Source: Herpetosiphon gulosus (GTDB lineage: Bacteria; Chloroflexota; Chloroflexia; Chloroflexales; Herpetosiphonaceae). Taken from it: DNA of 64,000 nucleotides. Both the position numbers and the translations under genes were made by a program. Location of the stretch: the NCBI RefSeq assembly GCF_039545135.1, contig NZ_BAABRU010000010.1, positions 62,001 through 126,000 of the forward strand. The letters are read 5' to 3'. The first letter of the stretch is position 1; each line of letters opens with the position of its first letter. Of the stretch, positions 48,703-58,169 are shown piece after piece. The notes beneath the pieces were generated by a model. It was not told the origin of the DNA. It saw only the letters and a program-made list of their open reading frames with translations, and made no database searches.

Positions 48703-51624
48703 CTAGAGCCGTAATGCCGTGAGCTTATCGCGGATCTCCTCAATCATAAATGGTTTTGCCAGAAATTGGGTTGTACCAGTAGTACCAAATTGTTGGCTCA
48801 CTTGTTGTTCATTATAGCCGCTCATAATGACCACGCGAATCTCGGGCTGAATCTGTTTGAGCACTGCTAGGGTGCTTTGGCCATCAAGGTCGGGCATGGT
48901 CAGGTCGAGAAAAACGCCCGCTATCTCTTGATGATGGTCGCGGAAGAGGCTAATGCCTCGATTGCCACCCTCGGCGAGTAAGGTTTCGTAGCCCAAACGG
49001 CGTAAAATCCGATCAATCACAATCCGCACATCAGGCTCGTCGTCGATCACCAGAATTTTGCCTGGGCCTGAATCGACTAAGGCTGGTTGTTCACTGGCTA
49101 GCTCGGTTTGTACTGCTGTCATAATTGGCAGATAAATTCCTATCGTCGTGCCCTGTTGAGGGCGACTCTTGACCGCGATGCCACCCCGATGGCCGCGCAC
49201 AATCCCTAAAGTAACCGCTAAACCCAACCCGCGTCCAGTAAATTTGGTGGTGAAAAATGGATCGAACATGCGCGAGATCGTCGTATGATCCATGCCTAAG
49301 CCTTGGTCGCTAATTTCGATCGCGATATACTGGGCGGGCAAAAATGTGCCAGTGGTGTAGGTGTGGCCCTCGGGCGCTCCTTGCAAATCGCACAAACTGG
49401 TTGTAACCGTAAGCATCCCGCTGCTCGACGCTTCAAGCGCATTGATTAGCACATTGCTGATCGCTTGACGCAGATGTTGTTGATCGCCCTCAATTAGCGG
49501 CAAGTTATCCTCTAAGTTGCTCTGAATATGGCGTTGCTGGGTCAGGCTTGAGGGCAGCAAGCGAATTGAAGTTTGAACTAATTCGTTGATCATCAGACTG
49601 CGGCGTACATCAAGATTTTGGCCAGTGTAGGCAACCATTTGTTTGGTAATTTGGGCAGCGCGTTTGGCCGATTGCTCAATTTCGGCTAAAAGCGGACGCA
49701 GGTTGGCTTGCTCAGGTAGCTCGAGCATGGCCAAATGAGTATTGCCAAGAATTGACATAAAAACATTATTGAAATCGTGGGCAATCCCGCCAGCAAACAC
49801 CCCAAGGCTTTCTAATTTTTGGGTTTCCGAGAAGTGTTGTTCAATTTCTAGGCGTTTTTGCTCGGCCTGCTTGCGTTCGCTAATATCACGAATAATCACT
49901 TGGACTGAATTTCGATGCTCAAATAAAATTGCTGAGGTTGAACATTCGCCATAAATTGGTGTGCCATCGCGGCGCAAAAAGGTCGTTTCAATAAAACTGG
50001 TGGGAATGGTGCTGGCATGGCGAATCAGCACATAAAAATCATCAGGATCTTGTGGGCGCAAGCCGCTCAGCACCGACTGGCTGAGCAATTCGCTACTGGT
50101 GGTTTGAGTTAACGTCAGCCCAGCCTGATTAGCATAGACAATTCGATCATCCTGCACCACAAACAGCGGCAAAGGCAGCATCTCAACAATATGGCGATAT
50201 TCCTCGGAAATATCGATTAGTGTGCCAACCATGCGCAAGGCTTGGCCATTGGCATCGCGCAGCACATGGCCGCGATCCTGGACAAAGCGATAATGCTGAT
50301 GTTGATCGAGAAAGCGATATTCAGCTGAAAAAATATCGCTATGCCCAGCAAAAATATCGGTAGTTCGTTGGATGAACAGCTCACGATCATCGGGGTGCAG
50401 ATGTTCTTCCCACCAAGTTGGGCTGCTGGCAACCTCTGCGCTGGTATAGCCAAACACCGTCGTAAAACTCCGATTTACCACTGTAGTCTGTTGAATCATA
50501 TCCCAATCGTAGATGCCACCATTCAGCACCGTTTGGGCCAATTCAAAGCGCTCGTTGAGCGAACGCAACTGCTGTTCGACCCGCCGACGTTCGGCCAGTT
50601 CAGTTTGGGCTGCGGTGTAGAGCATATGCTTCTCCAGTGCAAGCGAGGCAAAGCGGGCAAATTGTTGCACCATTTCAAGCATCGTAATGCTAATTTGAAT
50701 CTGACTTGGCTCGTAGATAATCGCTAGTGCCCCAGCGACCGTTTGTTCACGCAATAATGGTAAAACCAACAGGCCATTACCAAAACCATCTTGCGGTGTA
50801 AATAAACGCTCACTCCAGGCGGTGTAATCATCAATAATTAATGGCTGGCCGCTGAGGCCGACCTTGCCAACCGCACCTTGGCCTAATTCGATGCGCTGAA
50901 TCACGTTGATCGCCCCACGGCTCACGACAGATTCCATGGCTTGGCCATCGGCGCTGCGAATATACATCACACCATATTCGCTGCCGACCAAATCGGTTGC
51001 TTTCCACAAAATAATTTCGAGCAAATCGGGCAGGGCTGCCTGCTCGATCAGGGCCAACGTCACATCGTGAAGCGAGCCAAGGTAGGCATTTTGGCGCTGC
51101 ATTTGGCGAATCGTCTGTTTATGGGCAGTTACGTCGTGAATTAAACAAAATAACGCTGGTTGCTGTTGATATTCAAAGGGAGTGATATAAACTTCAACAT
51201 CACAGACCATTCCTGAACGTAAGCGATGGCGAAACTCATAGCGATTGCTGCCACCAAGCTCACCGTTGCGAATGGCGACCCGATGTTCTTTACTGGTCAA
51301 TACATTTAAATCCCGAACATTGAGATTACTAAACTCGGTTTGGCTATAGCCATAAAAACGGCAAGCAGCAGCATTGGCCGCTAAAACCCGCCAAGTATCT
51401 GGCTCAACAATTAACTCAATCGCTTGAGTTTGTTGAAAAAATTGCAGATTACGCTGTTCGCTGGTGAGCAAGGCCTGCTTGGTAGCAGCGAGCTCAGCCT
51501 CTAAACGAGCGATAGTTTGGGTTAATTCAGCGAGCGTTGGTTGCTCCATAGTTGGTTGGAAGGACGTAGCGCTAAAACTATTCATAAACTCGGCCATGGT
51601 GGAAAAAAGCCATAATAGGTTCAT
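48703..51624 (-). CDS. Hybrid sensor histidine kinase (PAS-GAF-PAS-PAS-HisKA-HATPase-REC)
   Basis: Up to 973 residues; the start is uncertain, with in-frame ATGs at 51624, 51597, 51585 and 51549 and no clear ribosome site for any. Domains in order: PAS (about 60-170), GAF (185-345), two PAS (365-600), HisKA with the phosphorylated His in GGIAHDFNN (about 640), the ATPase lid GLGMDH and GRGLGLAVTLGIVRG, and a C-terminal receiver with Asp in VFLDLTMPD. No membrane segment is visible, so it senses internal signals, for example through GAF. It has no adjacent DNA-binding regulator. Confidence 0.93.
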   Translation of the reverse strand: MNLLWLFSTMAEFMNSFSATSFQPTMEQPTLAELTQTIARLEAELAATKQALLTSEQRNLQFFQQTQAIELIVEPDTWRVLAANAAACRFYGYSQTEFSNLNVRDLNVLTSKEHRVAIRNGELGGSNRYEFRHRLRSGMVCDVEVYITPFEYQQQPALFCLIHDVTAHKQTIRQMQRQNAYLGSLHDVTLALIEQAALPDLLEIILWKATDLVGSEYGVMYIRSADGQAMESVVSRGAINVIQRIELGQGAVGKVGLSGQPLIIDDYTAWSERLFTPQDGFGNGLLVLPLLREQTVAGALAIIYEPSQIQISITMLEMVQQFARFASLALEKHMLYTAAQTELAERRRVEQQLRSLNERFELAQTVLNGGIYDWDMIQQTTVVNRSFTTVFGYTSAEVASSPTWWEEHLHPDDRELFIQRTTDIFAGHSDIFSAEYRFLDQHQHYRFVQDRGHVLRDANGQALRMVGTLIDISEEYRHIVEMLPLPLFVVQDDRIVYANQAGLTLTQTTSSELLSQSVLSGLRPQDPDDFYVLIRHASTIPTSFIETTFLRRDGTPIYGECSTSAILFEHRNSVQVIIRDISERKQAEQKRLEIEQHFSETQKLESLGVFAGGIAHDFNNVFMSILGNTHLAMLELPEQANLRPLLAEIEQSAKRAAQITKQMVAYTGQNLDVRRSLMINELVQTSIRLLPSSLTQQRHIQSNLEDNLPLIEGDQQHLRQAISNVLINALEASSSGMLTVTTSLCDLQGAPEGHTYTTGTFLPAQYIAIEISDQGLGMDHTTISRMFDPFFTTKFTGRGLGLAVTLGIVRGHRGGIAVKSRPQQGTTIGIYLPIMTAVQTELASEQPALVDSGPGKILVIDDEPDVRIVIDRILRRLGYETLLAEGGNRGISLFRDHHQEIAGVFLDLTMPDLDGQSTLAVLKQIQPEIRVVIMSGYNEQQVSQQFGTTGTTQFLAKPFMIEEIRDKLTALRL

Positions 51625-51696
51625 TATACCGTGAAGCAGGTAGCTTTTGCTACCGCCCGCAATTCCTATTTGCTTTTGCTACCAACTCGACTGATG

Positions 51697-51702
51697 TATA
51701 AT
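51697..51702 (+). promoter_or_regulatory. Possible -10 box of dprA
   Basis: TATAAT, 31 bases before the dprA start. The -35 is weak (TTGCTA or TTTGCT at about 51675). It lies in the divergent gap with the hybrid kinase. Confidence 0.45.
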
Positions 51703-51732
51703 TAAAGCGTTACACATGTGTGGGAGTCTGCA

Positions 51733-52842
51733 ATGGATGAACGTCATGCCTACATTGCCTTTAATCTCACTCCTGGTATAGGACCACAGCGGCTACAAGC
51801 TTTGATTAAGCATTGTGGCTCGGCTGTGGCAGCTTGGTCGGCCACGCTCGACGATTGGCGGGCGGCTGGTTTGGATCGTCGGAGCATTCAAGCCTTACAG
51901 CATGCGCAGCAGCATTTAGACCTTGAGGCCGAGCTACGCACGATTGCTGAACAAAACATCACGGTTGTGCTGCAAACCGACCCGGACTTTCCGGCCATGC
52001 TGCACACGATCGATCCTGTACCACCGTTGCTGTACATGCGTGGTTCGCTGATTGAAACTGATCGTTGGGCGGTGGCGATTGTCGGCACGCGTAACCCTAC
52101 CCCCTACGGTCGTGAGGTTACCTATAAGTTTGCTGGCGAGCTAGCCCGCGCAGGATTGACGGTGGTTTCAGGGTTGGCTTTGGGGATTGATGCAATCGCC
52201 CATCGCACCGCATTAGATAACAACGGGCGCACCTTGGCGGTGCTTGGCAGTGGACTCCAACAGATTTACCCGTCGCAGCATCGCCAATTAGCTGCTGATG
52301 TAAGCCAACAGGGAGCCTTGCTTTCGGAGTATGCCCCGACGACCGAGCCATTGAGTGGCAATTTTCCTGCACGTAATCGCTTGATTAGCGGGCTAAGTTT
52401 GGCAACCATTGTGGTTGAAGCGGGCGAACGTAGTGGTGCATTAATTACTGCTCGCTTTGCGCTCGAACAAGGTCGTGATGTGTTTGCAGTGCCTGGCTCG
52501 ATTCTCAGTCATAGCAGCGATGGGCCAAATCAATTAATCGTCGATGGTGCAACCCCCTTGCGTTCAATCGAGCAATTGCTGGAGCAGCTGAATCTGCATC
52601 AAGCTCAAGCCCAACAAACAGTGAGCAAGATTGTGCCCGAAACGCCAGCCGAGGCCTTGCTCTTGCCCCATTTGAGTGGTCAGCCCACCCATATCGACGA
52701 ATTAGGGCGCTCGTGTGGGCTAGCGGCCCATGATCTGGCGGCAACCTTGGGCTTGATGGAACTCAAAGGCATGGTTCGCCATGTTGGTGGAATGCATTAT
52801 GTGCTTGCTCGCGAAACGCCTGCACCCTATGATCTCTCATAA
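51733..52842 (+). CDS. dprA: DNA processing protein DprA
   Basis: 369 residues from ATG 51733 behind GGGAG. The N-terminal helix-hairpin-helix is in LTPGIGPQRLQALI; the Rossmann-like core holds VGTRNPTPYG, VVSGLALGIDAIAHR and AVLGSG; and a C-terminal winged helix follows (about 300-365). DprA loads RecA on single-stranded DNA taken up from outside. It suggests natural transformation ability, although no com genes are in view. The next gene starts 20 bases later. Confidence 0.96.
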   Translation: MDERHAYIAFNLTPGIGPQRLQALIKHCGSAVAAWSATLDDWRAAGLDRRSIQALQHAQQHLDLEAELRTIAEQNITVVLQTDPDFPAMLHTIDPVPPLLYMRGSLIETDRWAVAIVGTRNPTPYGREVTYKFAGELARAGLTVVSGLALGIDAIAHRTALDNNGRTLAVLGSGLQQIYPSQHRQLAADVSQQGALLSEYAPTTEPLSGNFPARNRLISGLSLATIVVEAGERSGALITARFALEQGRDVFAVPGSILSHSSDGPNQLIVDGATPLRSIEQLLEQLNLHQAQAQQTVSKIVPETPAEALLLPHLSGQPTHIDELGRSCGLAAHDLAATLGLMELKGMVRHVGGMHYVLARETPAPYDLS

Positions 52843-52862
52843 CCTAGTAAGGAAATTTTTGT

Positions 52863-53306
52863 ATGGCTTGGGAAAATGATGTTTTACGCTCGCTGAACGA
52901 GCAAGGTTGTCGTATGACTGGCCCACGGCGCTTGATTGTTCGCACGATTGCCAGCCGTCGCGAACCATTTACTGCCGAACAACTTGTGGTCGAATTGCCC
53001 GATGTTGGTCGGGCCACGATTTATCGCACCTTGGATATGCTGGCAGCAAGCCATTGGTTGGCTCGCATTCACCACGATGAAGGTGATCATGCTTATTTGC
53101 CAGCCCACCCCCATCAACATCAATTAGTTTGTACCCGTTGTGGCACTGCGGTTGCTTTTAATACCTGCGATCTCGATGGTATTTTGAACCAGCTTGGGAA
53201 ATCGACAGGCTTTGTGATTCAAGGCCATGCCCTCGAAGCCTTTGGCCTGTGTGGTCAATGTCAACATAATCGCCCTGAACTGCGGCTAAACTCACGGCTA
53301 GGCTAA
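52863..53306 (+). CDS. Fur-family metal-dependent regulator
   Basis: 147 residues. The N-terminal winged helix has CRMTGPRRLIVRTIAS and RATIYRTLDMLA, the DNA-recognition helix of the family. Metal sites include HHDEGDHAYLPAHPHQHQLVC and two CxxC pairs (CTRC, CGQC) for structural zinc. It could sense iron, zinc or peroxide (Fur, Zur, PerR); the sequence does not decide. It lies between dprA and a transporter gene, possibly in one transcript. Confidence 0.94.
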   Translation: MAWENDVLRSLNEQGCRMTGPRRLIVRTIASRREPFTAEQLVVELPDVGRATIYRTLDMLAASHWLARIHHDEGDHAYLPAHPHQHQLVCTRCGTAVAFNTCDLDGILNQLGKSTGFVIQGHALEAFGLCGQCQHNRPELRLNSRLG

Positions 53307-53335
53307 GGGTTTAGGGTCGATGGAAGGTAGCGCAT

Positions 53336-54481
53336 ATGCCCAAAGAATTAACCGTGCGAGTAAGTGCCCGCACAGTCGGCTGGACACTGCTGATTTTTTC
53401 AGGGGTCTGGATTACGATTCTGCTGAATCATGTGTTGGTGCTATTTTTTGTGGCGGTGCTGCTGGCAGTGGCAATTTCAGGGGTGGTGCAACGCTTTGAA
53501 CAATTGCGCATCGCTCGTCCAGTTACAATTTTGGTGATTTACACGATCATCGTTGCCATGTTTATTAGTTTGGGCTTTGTGCTGGTGCCAATGGTCAATC
53601 AACAGGTGCGAATTTTGGCCCAGCAATTCCCTGATTTGGTGCGCCAACCAACCCAACAAGCCAGTGCTTGGCTAGCCCAGCAATTTCCAACCTTGCGTGA
53701 AACTTTGCCAACTGGCGATTTGGCTGGTCAAGCGGCGCATTATGCTGGCACGGTGGTTGGCGGGTTTAGCGGTGCAGCCTTCACCTTTGGCCGCACCTTG
53801 ATGGGCGTGATTATTAATTTTATTGTGGTCTTGGTTTTAGCTTTTTTCCTGGTTAGCCGCGCCAATGTTGCCAGCAATTTTATCAAATTGATGATTCCGA
53901 GTCGCTTTCAAGAACGCTTAATCACGGTTACCAATGTGATTGGCCGCCGCCTTGGGCGCTGGGTTTGGGCGCAACTGACGGTCGCCACCTTCTATGCCGT
54001 TTGTTTTGGTATGGGCCTGTGGATGTTGGGTGTGCCCTATCCGGTTGCGCTAGGCGTGATCGGCGGCATGCTTGAGTTGATTCCCTATGTTGGCGGTTTT
54101 GTGGCCACAATTTTAACCATGTTGGTGGCTTTTACGGTGCAGCCAATGTTGGCAGTTTGGGTACTGGTGTTGCATTTGATCGTCGGTAATATTGAAGTAC
54201 ATGTGATTGCCCCCAAAGTCATGGGCCATGCCGTCGAAACTCATCCAGTGATCACGATTTTGGCCTTGTTTAGTGGCATCGAGCTTTTGGGGATTATCGG
54301 TGGGGTGATTGCCATTCCTTTGGCGGTGGTTGGCCAAGCTTTAGTTGAAGAGTTTTGGATCAAACGAATTCGTGAAGCCCAACCTACTGCGGAGCCGCTA
54401 GCTGCTCGGTCTGAAGCTTCAATCGTGCGCCGAACCCAATTGCGTCGCCGCCCCGCCTTGCGCAAACGTCAGGGTGTTTAA
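53336..54481 (+). CDS. AI-2E family transporter
   Basis: 381 residues. Seven or eight membrane helices with the family blocks WVWAQLTVATFYAVCFGMGLWMLGVPYPVALGVIGGMLELIPYVG and VGNIEVHVIAPKVMGHAVETHPVITILALF. The C-terminus is a short basic tail (RRTQLRRRPALRKRQG). Members export small molecules or ions such as autoinducer-2 or sodium. Substrate unknown; the Fur-family regulator is 29 bases upstream. Confidence 0.93.
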   Translation: MPKELTVRVSARTVGWTLLIFSGVWITILLNHVLVLFFVAVLLAVAISGVVQRFEQLRIARPVTILVIYTIIVAMFISLGFVLVPMVNQQVRILAQQFPDLVRQPTQQASAWLAQQFPTLRETLPTGDLAGQAAHYAGTVVGGFSGAAFTFGRTLMGVIINFIVVLVLAFFLVSRANVASNFIKLMIPSRFQERLITVTNVIGRRLGRWVWAQLTVATFYAVCFGMGLWMLGVPYPVALGVIGGMLELIPYVGGFVATILTMLVAFTVQPMLAVWVLVLHLIVGNIEVHVIAPKVMGHAVETHPVITILALFSGIELLGIIGGVIAIPLAVVGQALVEEFWIKRIREAQPTAEPLAARSEASIVRRTQLRRRPALRKRQGV

Positions 54482-54608
54482 TCATTAATTTTCAAGCGGA
54501 TGGCTAAATAGCTATTTAGTCGGGAACAAATTGAACATTCGTAACGTTGATGCTATAGAAACGTCGCGACAATCCAACATTTGACCCATTCCGCGAAAGG
54601 AAATTGGT

Positions 54609-55700
54609 ATGTTAACCCAAATTCGTTCACGCAAACGTTTATTGGCGATTGGCGCTGCTGTCTTGGTGGTCTTTTTAGTCGCTACAAATTTATTTAATGG
54701 TTCGGGTAATTCTGTAGGAAACAGACTTGTAACTGTTGGAAGTGCTTTAGATCAAGCTACAATGGCTACAGCTGCGCCAGCCCCAGAGCTGTATCGACAA
54801 ACAACTACCGATGGTTTAATGGCTGAATCTGATATTGCTGCGGCTCCGGCACTTGGTGGGGCTGCACCAGCCGATGCAGAAAATTCACAAGAACCGAGTG
54901 CCGCTCCCAACCAAGCCACCGAGCGTTTGGTGATTAAAAATGCTGATGTTGAAGCCTTAATCGAGTATAAGCAAATGCGTTTGGCCAGTACCCAAATTGA
55001 AAATATGGTGCTACGTTTGGGCGGCTACATTGTCGCGACCGATGATGCCAGCAGCAATGATGAAGATCAAGCCTATATTTCGCTGGCCTTTCGGGTTCCG
55101 GCTGCCCAATTTGAAAAAGCCTTGAATGCCTTTGAAGAAAATAAACTTGAAGTTGTGCGCCGCGAAGTATCTGGCCAAGATGTAACCGAAGAATTTGTTG
55201 ATAATCAATCGCGCTTAGCCAACTTAGAAGCCACCGCTGCCCGCATTCGTGAATTGCTGGCCAAAGCCGAAACGATCGCCGATACGATTCAAATCAACGA
55301 AACATTAATGCAATACGAAAGCCAAATCGAAGTGATCAAAGGTCGCCAAAAATATCTGAGCGATAGTGCTTCGATGAGCATGATTACCTTGTTGATTCGG
55401 CCAAAAAGCGCTGATTACAGCATGTTTGCGAAGATTGATATTGGCCAAAATATCCGCAATGCTTTGGCTAAAGCCGAACGGCCAGGCTGGACACCGCTCG
55501 CCGCCGCAACTGGCGCTTGGGACGATGTATTGGAAATTGGCAAAGATGTTGCTGAAACTTTGGTCGTTTGGGCGGTTTGGATTCCAATTTGGTTGCCGTT
55601 GGTCTTGGCCGCATGGTTTGGCTGGCGCAAATGGCGTAAATATAGCCAAAGCCAAAATCCCCCACTCACTAATCAAAATCCCCCAGTTAATCAACCCTAA
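54609..55700 (+). CDS. DUF4349 membrane-anchored protein
   Basis: 363 residues behind GAAAGG. An N-terminal membrane anchor (about 9-25, LLAIGAAVLVVFLVATNLF) is followed by a low-complexity Ala/Pro region, then the DUF4349 core: RLVIKNADVEALIEYKQ, MVLRLGGYIVATDDASSND, RVPAAQFEKALNAFE, and a coiled coil at about 205-260. A second helix (about 318-340) precedes a short polar tail. Both ends are anchored, with the core outside. Function unknown. Confidence 0.9.
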   Translation: MLTQIRSRKRLLAIGAAVLVVFLVATNLFNGSGNSVGNRLVTVGSALDQATMATAAPAPELYRQTTTDGLMAESDIAAAPALGGAAPADAENSQEPSAAPNQATERLVIKNADVEALIEYKQMRLASTQIENMVLRLGGYIVATDDASSNDEDQAYISLAFRVPAAQFEKALNAFEENKLEVVRREVSGQDVTEEFVDNQSRLANLEATAARIRELLAKAETIADTIQINETLMQYESQIEVIKGRQKYLSDSASMSMITLLIRPKSADYSMFAKIDIGQNIRNALAKAERPGWTPLAAATGAWDDVLEIGKDVAETLVVWAVWIPIWLPLVLAAWFGWRKWRKYSQSQNPPLTNQNPPVNQP

Positions 55701-55731
55701 ATTGTGGTACCATTTTGGCAACGCCATCGCA

Positions 55732-55762
55732 GGGCTAAGAGCTAGTGCTCTTGGCCCTTTGT
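55732..55762 (+). terminator. Terminator after the DUF4349 gene
   Basis: GGGCTAAGAGC pairs with GCTCTTGGCCC (one G-U), loop TAGT, followed by TTTGTGTT. It lies just before the ribosome site of the PHP gene. Confidence 0.82.
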
Positions 55763-55776
55763 GTTGGGAGGCTTAA

Positions 55777-56616
55777 ATGTTGCTCGATTTACATTGTCAC
55801 ACAATTGCGACACCGCATCATTCGCATTGGACTCCAAACGGATTAATTGAAGCGGCCCAAGCGGCTGGCATTCAGGTTATTGGCATCGCCGACCACAATA
55901 CTACCAGCCAAGTGACGGCTTTTGCTGAGGCAGCCCAAGTAGCGGGCTTGGATTTTATCGGCGGAGTTGAATTCGATAGCGCCTTCAACGGCAAGCTTTG
56001 GCATACCTTGGTCTATGGTGCAAACCCCAACGATCCTGGGATTTTGGGTTTGTGCGAGGCGGTGGTCAGCCGCAACCATGCTGATGCGCAACGCCTGCTA
56101 GAGCAAACGCGTAGTGGAGGCCACGATCTCCCAAGCCTAGCCCAAATTGCCGTCGATCGACCTGCTAATTTGGCCGATGTGGCCCATGCCTTGGTGCGCG
56201 ATGGTATTTGGCCCAGCCAAACTGGCGTTGATCCTGAATCGGCGGGCATGGCTTATTTACTAACCAACCAGCCTGCGGCCTATAATCCCTTGAGTGTTGC
56301 TGAGATTGTGGAAGTCGCCCATGCTGCTGGCGGGGTGGCGATTTTAGCCCATCCTGGGCGTGAAAAAAGTGTTTATGCCATCCCAGCAACTGCCGCCGAT
56401 TTTGCAGAGTTGGCGGCGATTGGGCTTGATGGCATTGAGGTTTATTATCCAATGCATAGCCCTGAACAAGTGGCATTTTTCGAGCAGCAGGCAGCGCTGC
56501 ATGGCTTTTTGATTAGCGCTGGCGGCGATTCGCATGGCCCGCGTGATCCTTTCAGCCCGCAGCCAGCCGCACGCTGTCGCGATCTTTTGGCTCGCTTTGG
56601 AATTGATGTGCTATGA
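55777..56616 (+). CDS. PHP-domain phosphoesterase
   Basis: 279 residues, behind GGGAGG. PHP metal motifs: LLDLHCHTIATPHHSH, GIADHNTTS, GVEFDSAF, AILAHPGRE and GGDSHGPRD. The pattern matches the YciV/TrpH group, which hydrolyses 3',5'-nucleoside bisphosphates or trims RNA ends. Its stop overlaps the next start (ATGA, 56613-56616), so the two act in the same setting. Confidence 0.92.
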   Translation: MLLDLHCHTIATPHHSHWTPNGLIEAAQAAGIQVIGIADHNTTSQVTAFAEAAQVAGLDFIGGVEFDSAFNGKLWHTLVYGANPNDPGILGLCEAVVSRNHADAQRLLEQTRSGGHDLPSLAQIAVDRPANLADVAHALVRDGIWPSQTGVDPESAGMAYLLTNQPAAYNPLSVAEIVEVAHAAGGVAILAHPGREKSVYAIPATAADFAELAAIGLDGIEVYYPMHSPEQVAFFEQQAALHGFLISAGGDSHGPRDPFSPQPAARCRDLLARFGIDVL

Positions 56617-57503
56617 GCGTGATTGTCTGTTTTATTGATGGCGTTGGCTTGTTGCCGCACGCCGCCGCGCCATGGACGACCGCCCATCTACCAACATTGA
56701 TAAATTTGCTAGGCCAATTGCCCCATAGCAATTTGCAGATTGATCAGCCCAATCTCTATTTTCGGGCGATTGATGCGACCTTGGGGGTTGAAGGCTTACC
56801 GCAAAGTGGCACAGGCCATACTAGTTTGTGGACAGGCGTGAATGCTTCGGCCTTGTTGGGACGGCATTATCCAGCCTATCCTGCACCATCGCAACGCCCG
56901 ATGATCGCCGAACAAAGTTTGTTTGCCAAAGTTCAGCAACTTGGCTGCACCAGTCTGATCGCCACTGTCCATCGTGATCACTATTGGGATCTCGTGGTCA
57001 AACGTGAGCAACGCGCGACTGCCGCTGCCCTCGCCGCTCAAGTGGTCGATTTGGCCTTGCCTGCCACGCCCGAATGGCTAGCTGGTCAAGCGGTGACCTG
57101 GGACATTACGGGCTATTATTTGCAACAATGGGGTGCTTTGGCGGGCTTGCCCACGATTACTGCTCACGAAGCAGGCTTGCGGCTTGGGCGAGCATTACGT
57201 TTGGCCGATTTGGTGCATTACGAGTGTTATTTGCCCGATTTTGTTGGTCATCGCCGGATTGTCGAAACGCCCGAACATACACTTGAATTGATCGATAGCA
57301 TGCTTGGAGCGATCATCAGCCAAATGCAACCCAGCGATAGCTTGATTCTGGTCAGCGATCATGGCAACCTTGAGATGATCGACCACACCAGCCACAGCCG
57401 CAATCCAGTGCCGTTGTTAGTGATCGGAGCCAAGGCCCAAGCTGCTGCCAAGGTCGAAGATATTAGCCAAATCACGCCCTTGATTCTGGATCTATTAATC
57501 TAG
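56613..57503 (+). CDS. Alkaline-phosphatase-superfamily metalloenzyme
   Basis: 296 residues. Near the start FIDGVGL provides a metal-binding Asp; SGTGHTSLWTGVNA holds the Thr or Ser nucleophile; ILVSDHGNLEMIDHTSHSRNPVPLLV carries the second metal site, as in cofactor-independent phosphoglycerate mutase and phosphopentomutase. It is much shorter than iPGM (about 510) and lacks its inserted domain, so it is probably a phosphatase or phosphonate-type enzyme. Coupled to the PHP gene. Confidence 0.88.
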   Translation: MSVIVCFIDGVGLLPHAAAPWTTAHLPTLINLLGQLPHSNLQIDQPNLYFRAIDATLGVEGLPQSGTGHTSLWTGVNASALLGRHYPAYPAPSQRPMIAEQSLFAKVQQLGCTSLIATVHRDHYWDLVVKREQRATAAALAAQVVDLALPATPEWLAGQAVTWDITGYYLQQWGALAGLPTITAHEAGLRLGRALRLADLVHYECYLPDFVGHRRIVETPEHTLELIDSMLGAIISQMQPSDSLILVSDHGNLEMIDHTSHSRNPVPLLVIGAKAQAAAKVEDISQITPLILDLLI

Positions 57504-57506
57504 CGC

Positions 57507-57512
57507 TATAAT
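57507..57512 (+). promoter_or_regulatory. Possible -10 box of the DUF1349 gene
   Basis: TATAAT, 47 bases before the DUF1349 start and just after the previous stop; no convincing -35. Confidence 0.4.
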
Positions 57513-57558
57513 AGCAACATTGCTCAGATCCAGCTTATTTTTCGAAGGAGCAAACCCA

Positions 57559-58107
57559 ATGCAATGGTTAAACGAACCGCAACAATGGTCATTTGGTGAT
57601 GATATCCTGAGCGTTACGGCTGAAACGAAAAGCGATTTTTGGCGCACAACCCACTATGGTTTTATTTTCGATTCAGGCCATTTTTACTATCAAGTTGCCG
57701 AAAACAATTTTAACTGTAGTGTGCGCGTCAAGGCCAACTATCAACATCAATATGATCAAGCTGGGCTGATGGTGCGGCTTGATCAATATAATTGGCTCAA
57801 ATGCGGCATCGAATACGTCGATGGCGCTTACCATGTGAGCGCCGTATTAACCCTTGAACACTCGGATTGGTCGGTGGTAAAGTTGGCTGAAGCTCCTGAA
57901 GAACTTTGGCTAACGGTCACGCGCAACGGCGATACACTCCAAGTGCTGTATGCGACTGAGGCCGAGGCCACCCCAACCATGGTGCGTTTAGGGTACTTTC
58001 CGCCGGCTTTGCCGGTGCAAGTTGGTCCGATGGCTGCCGCGCCAATCCAAAGCGGTTTTACTGCCGAATTTCGCGATTTTCGGCTCGAAGCGCTAGCCCA
58101 AGAATAG
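57559..58107 (+). CDS. DUF1349 (concanavalin-like) protein
   Basis: 182 residues from ATG 57559 behind AAGGAG; the frame to 57520 is rejected. It matches DUF1349: MQWLNEPQQWSFGDDILSV, FWRTTHYGFIFDSGHFYY, QAGLMVRLDQYNWLKCGIEYVDG, and FTAEFRDFRLE at the end. The fold is a lectin/glucanase-like beta sandwich; no catalytic residue is certain. Cytoplasmic, single gene. It lies upstream of the restriction-modification pair. Confidence 0.93.
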   Translation: MQWLNEPQQWSFGDDILSVTAETKSDFWRTTHYGFIFDSGHFYYQVAENNFNCSVRVKANYQHQYDQAGLMVRLDQYNWLKCGIEYVDGAYHVSAVLTLEHSDWSVVKLAEAPEELWLTVTRNGDTLQVLYATEAEATPTMVRLGYFPPALPVQVGPMAAAPIQSGFTAEFRDFRLEALAQE

Positions 58108-58169
58108 CATGTTTGTGTTATTCTAATCAAATAACGAAAACCCAACCATCATGCTTACAAGGATTCTCC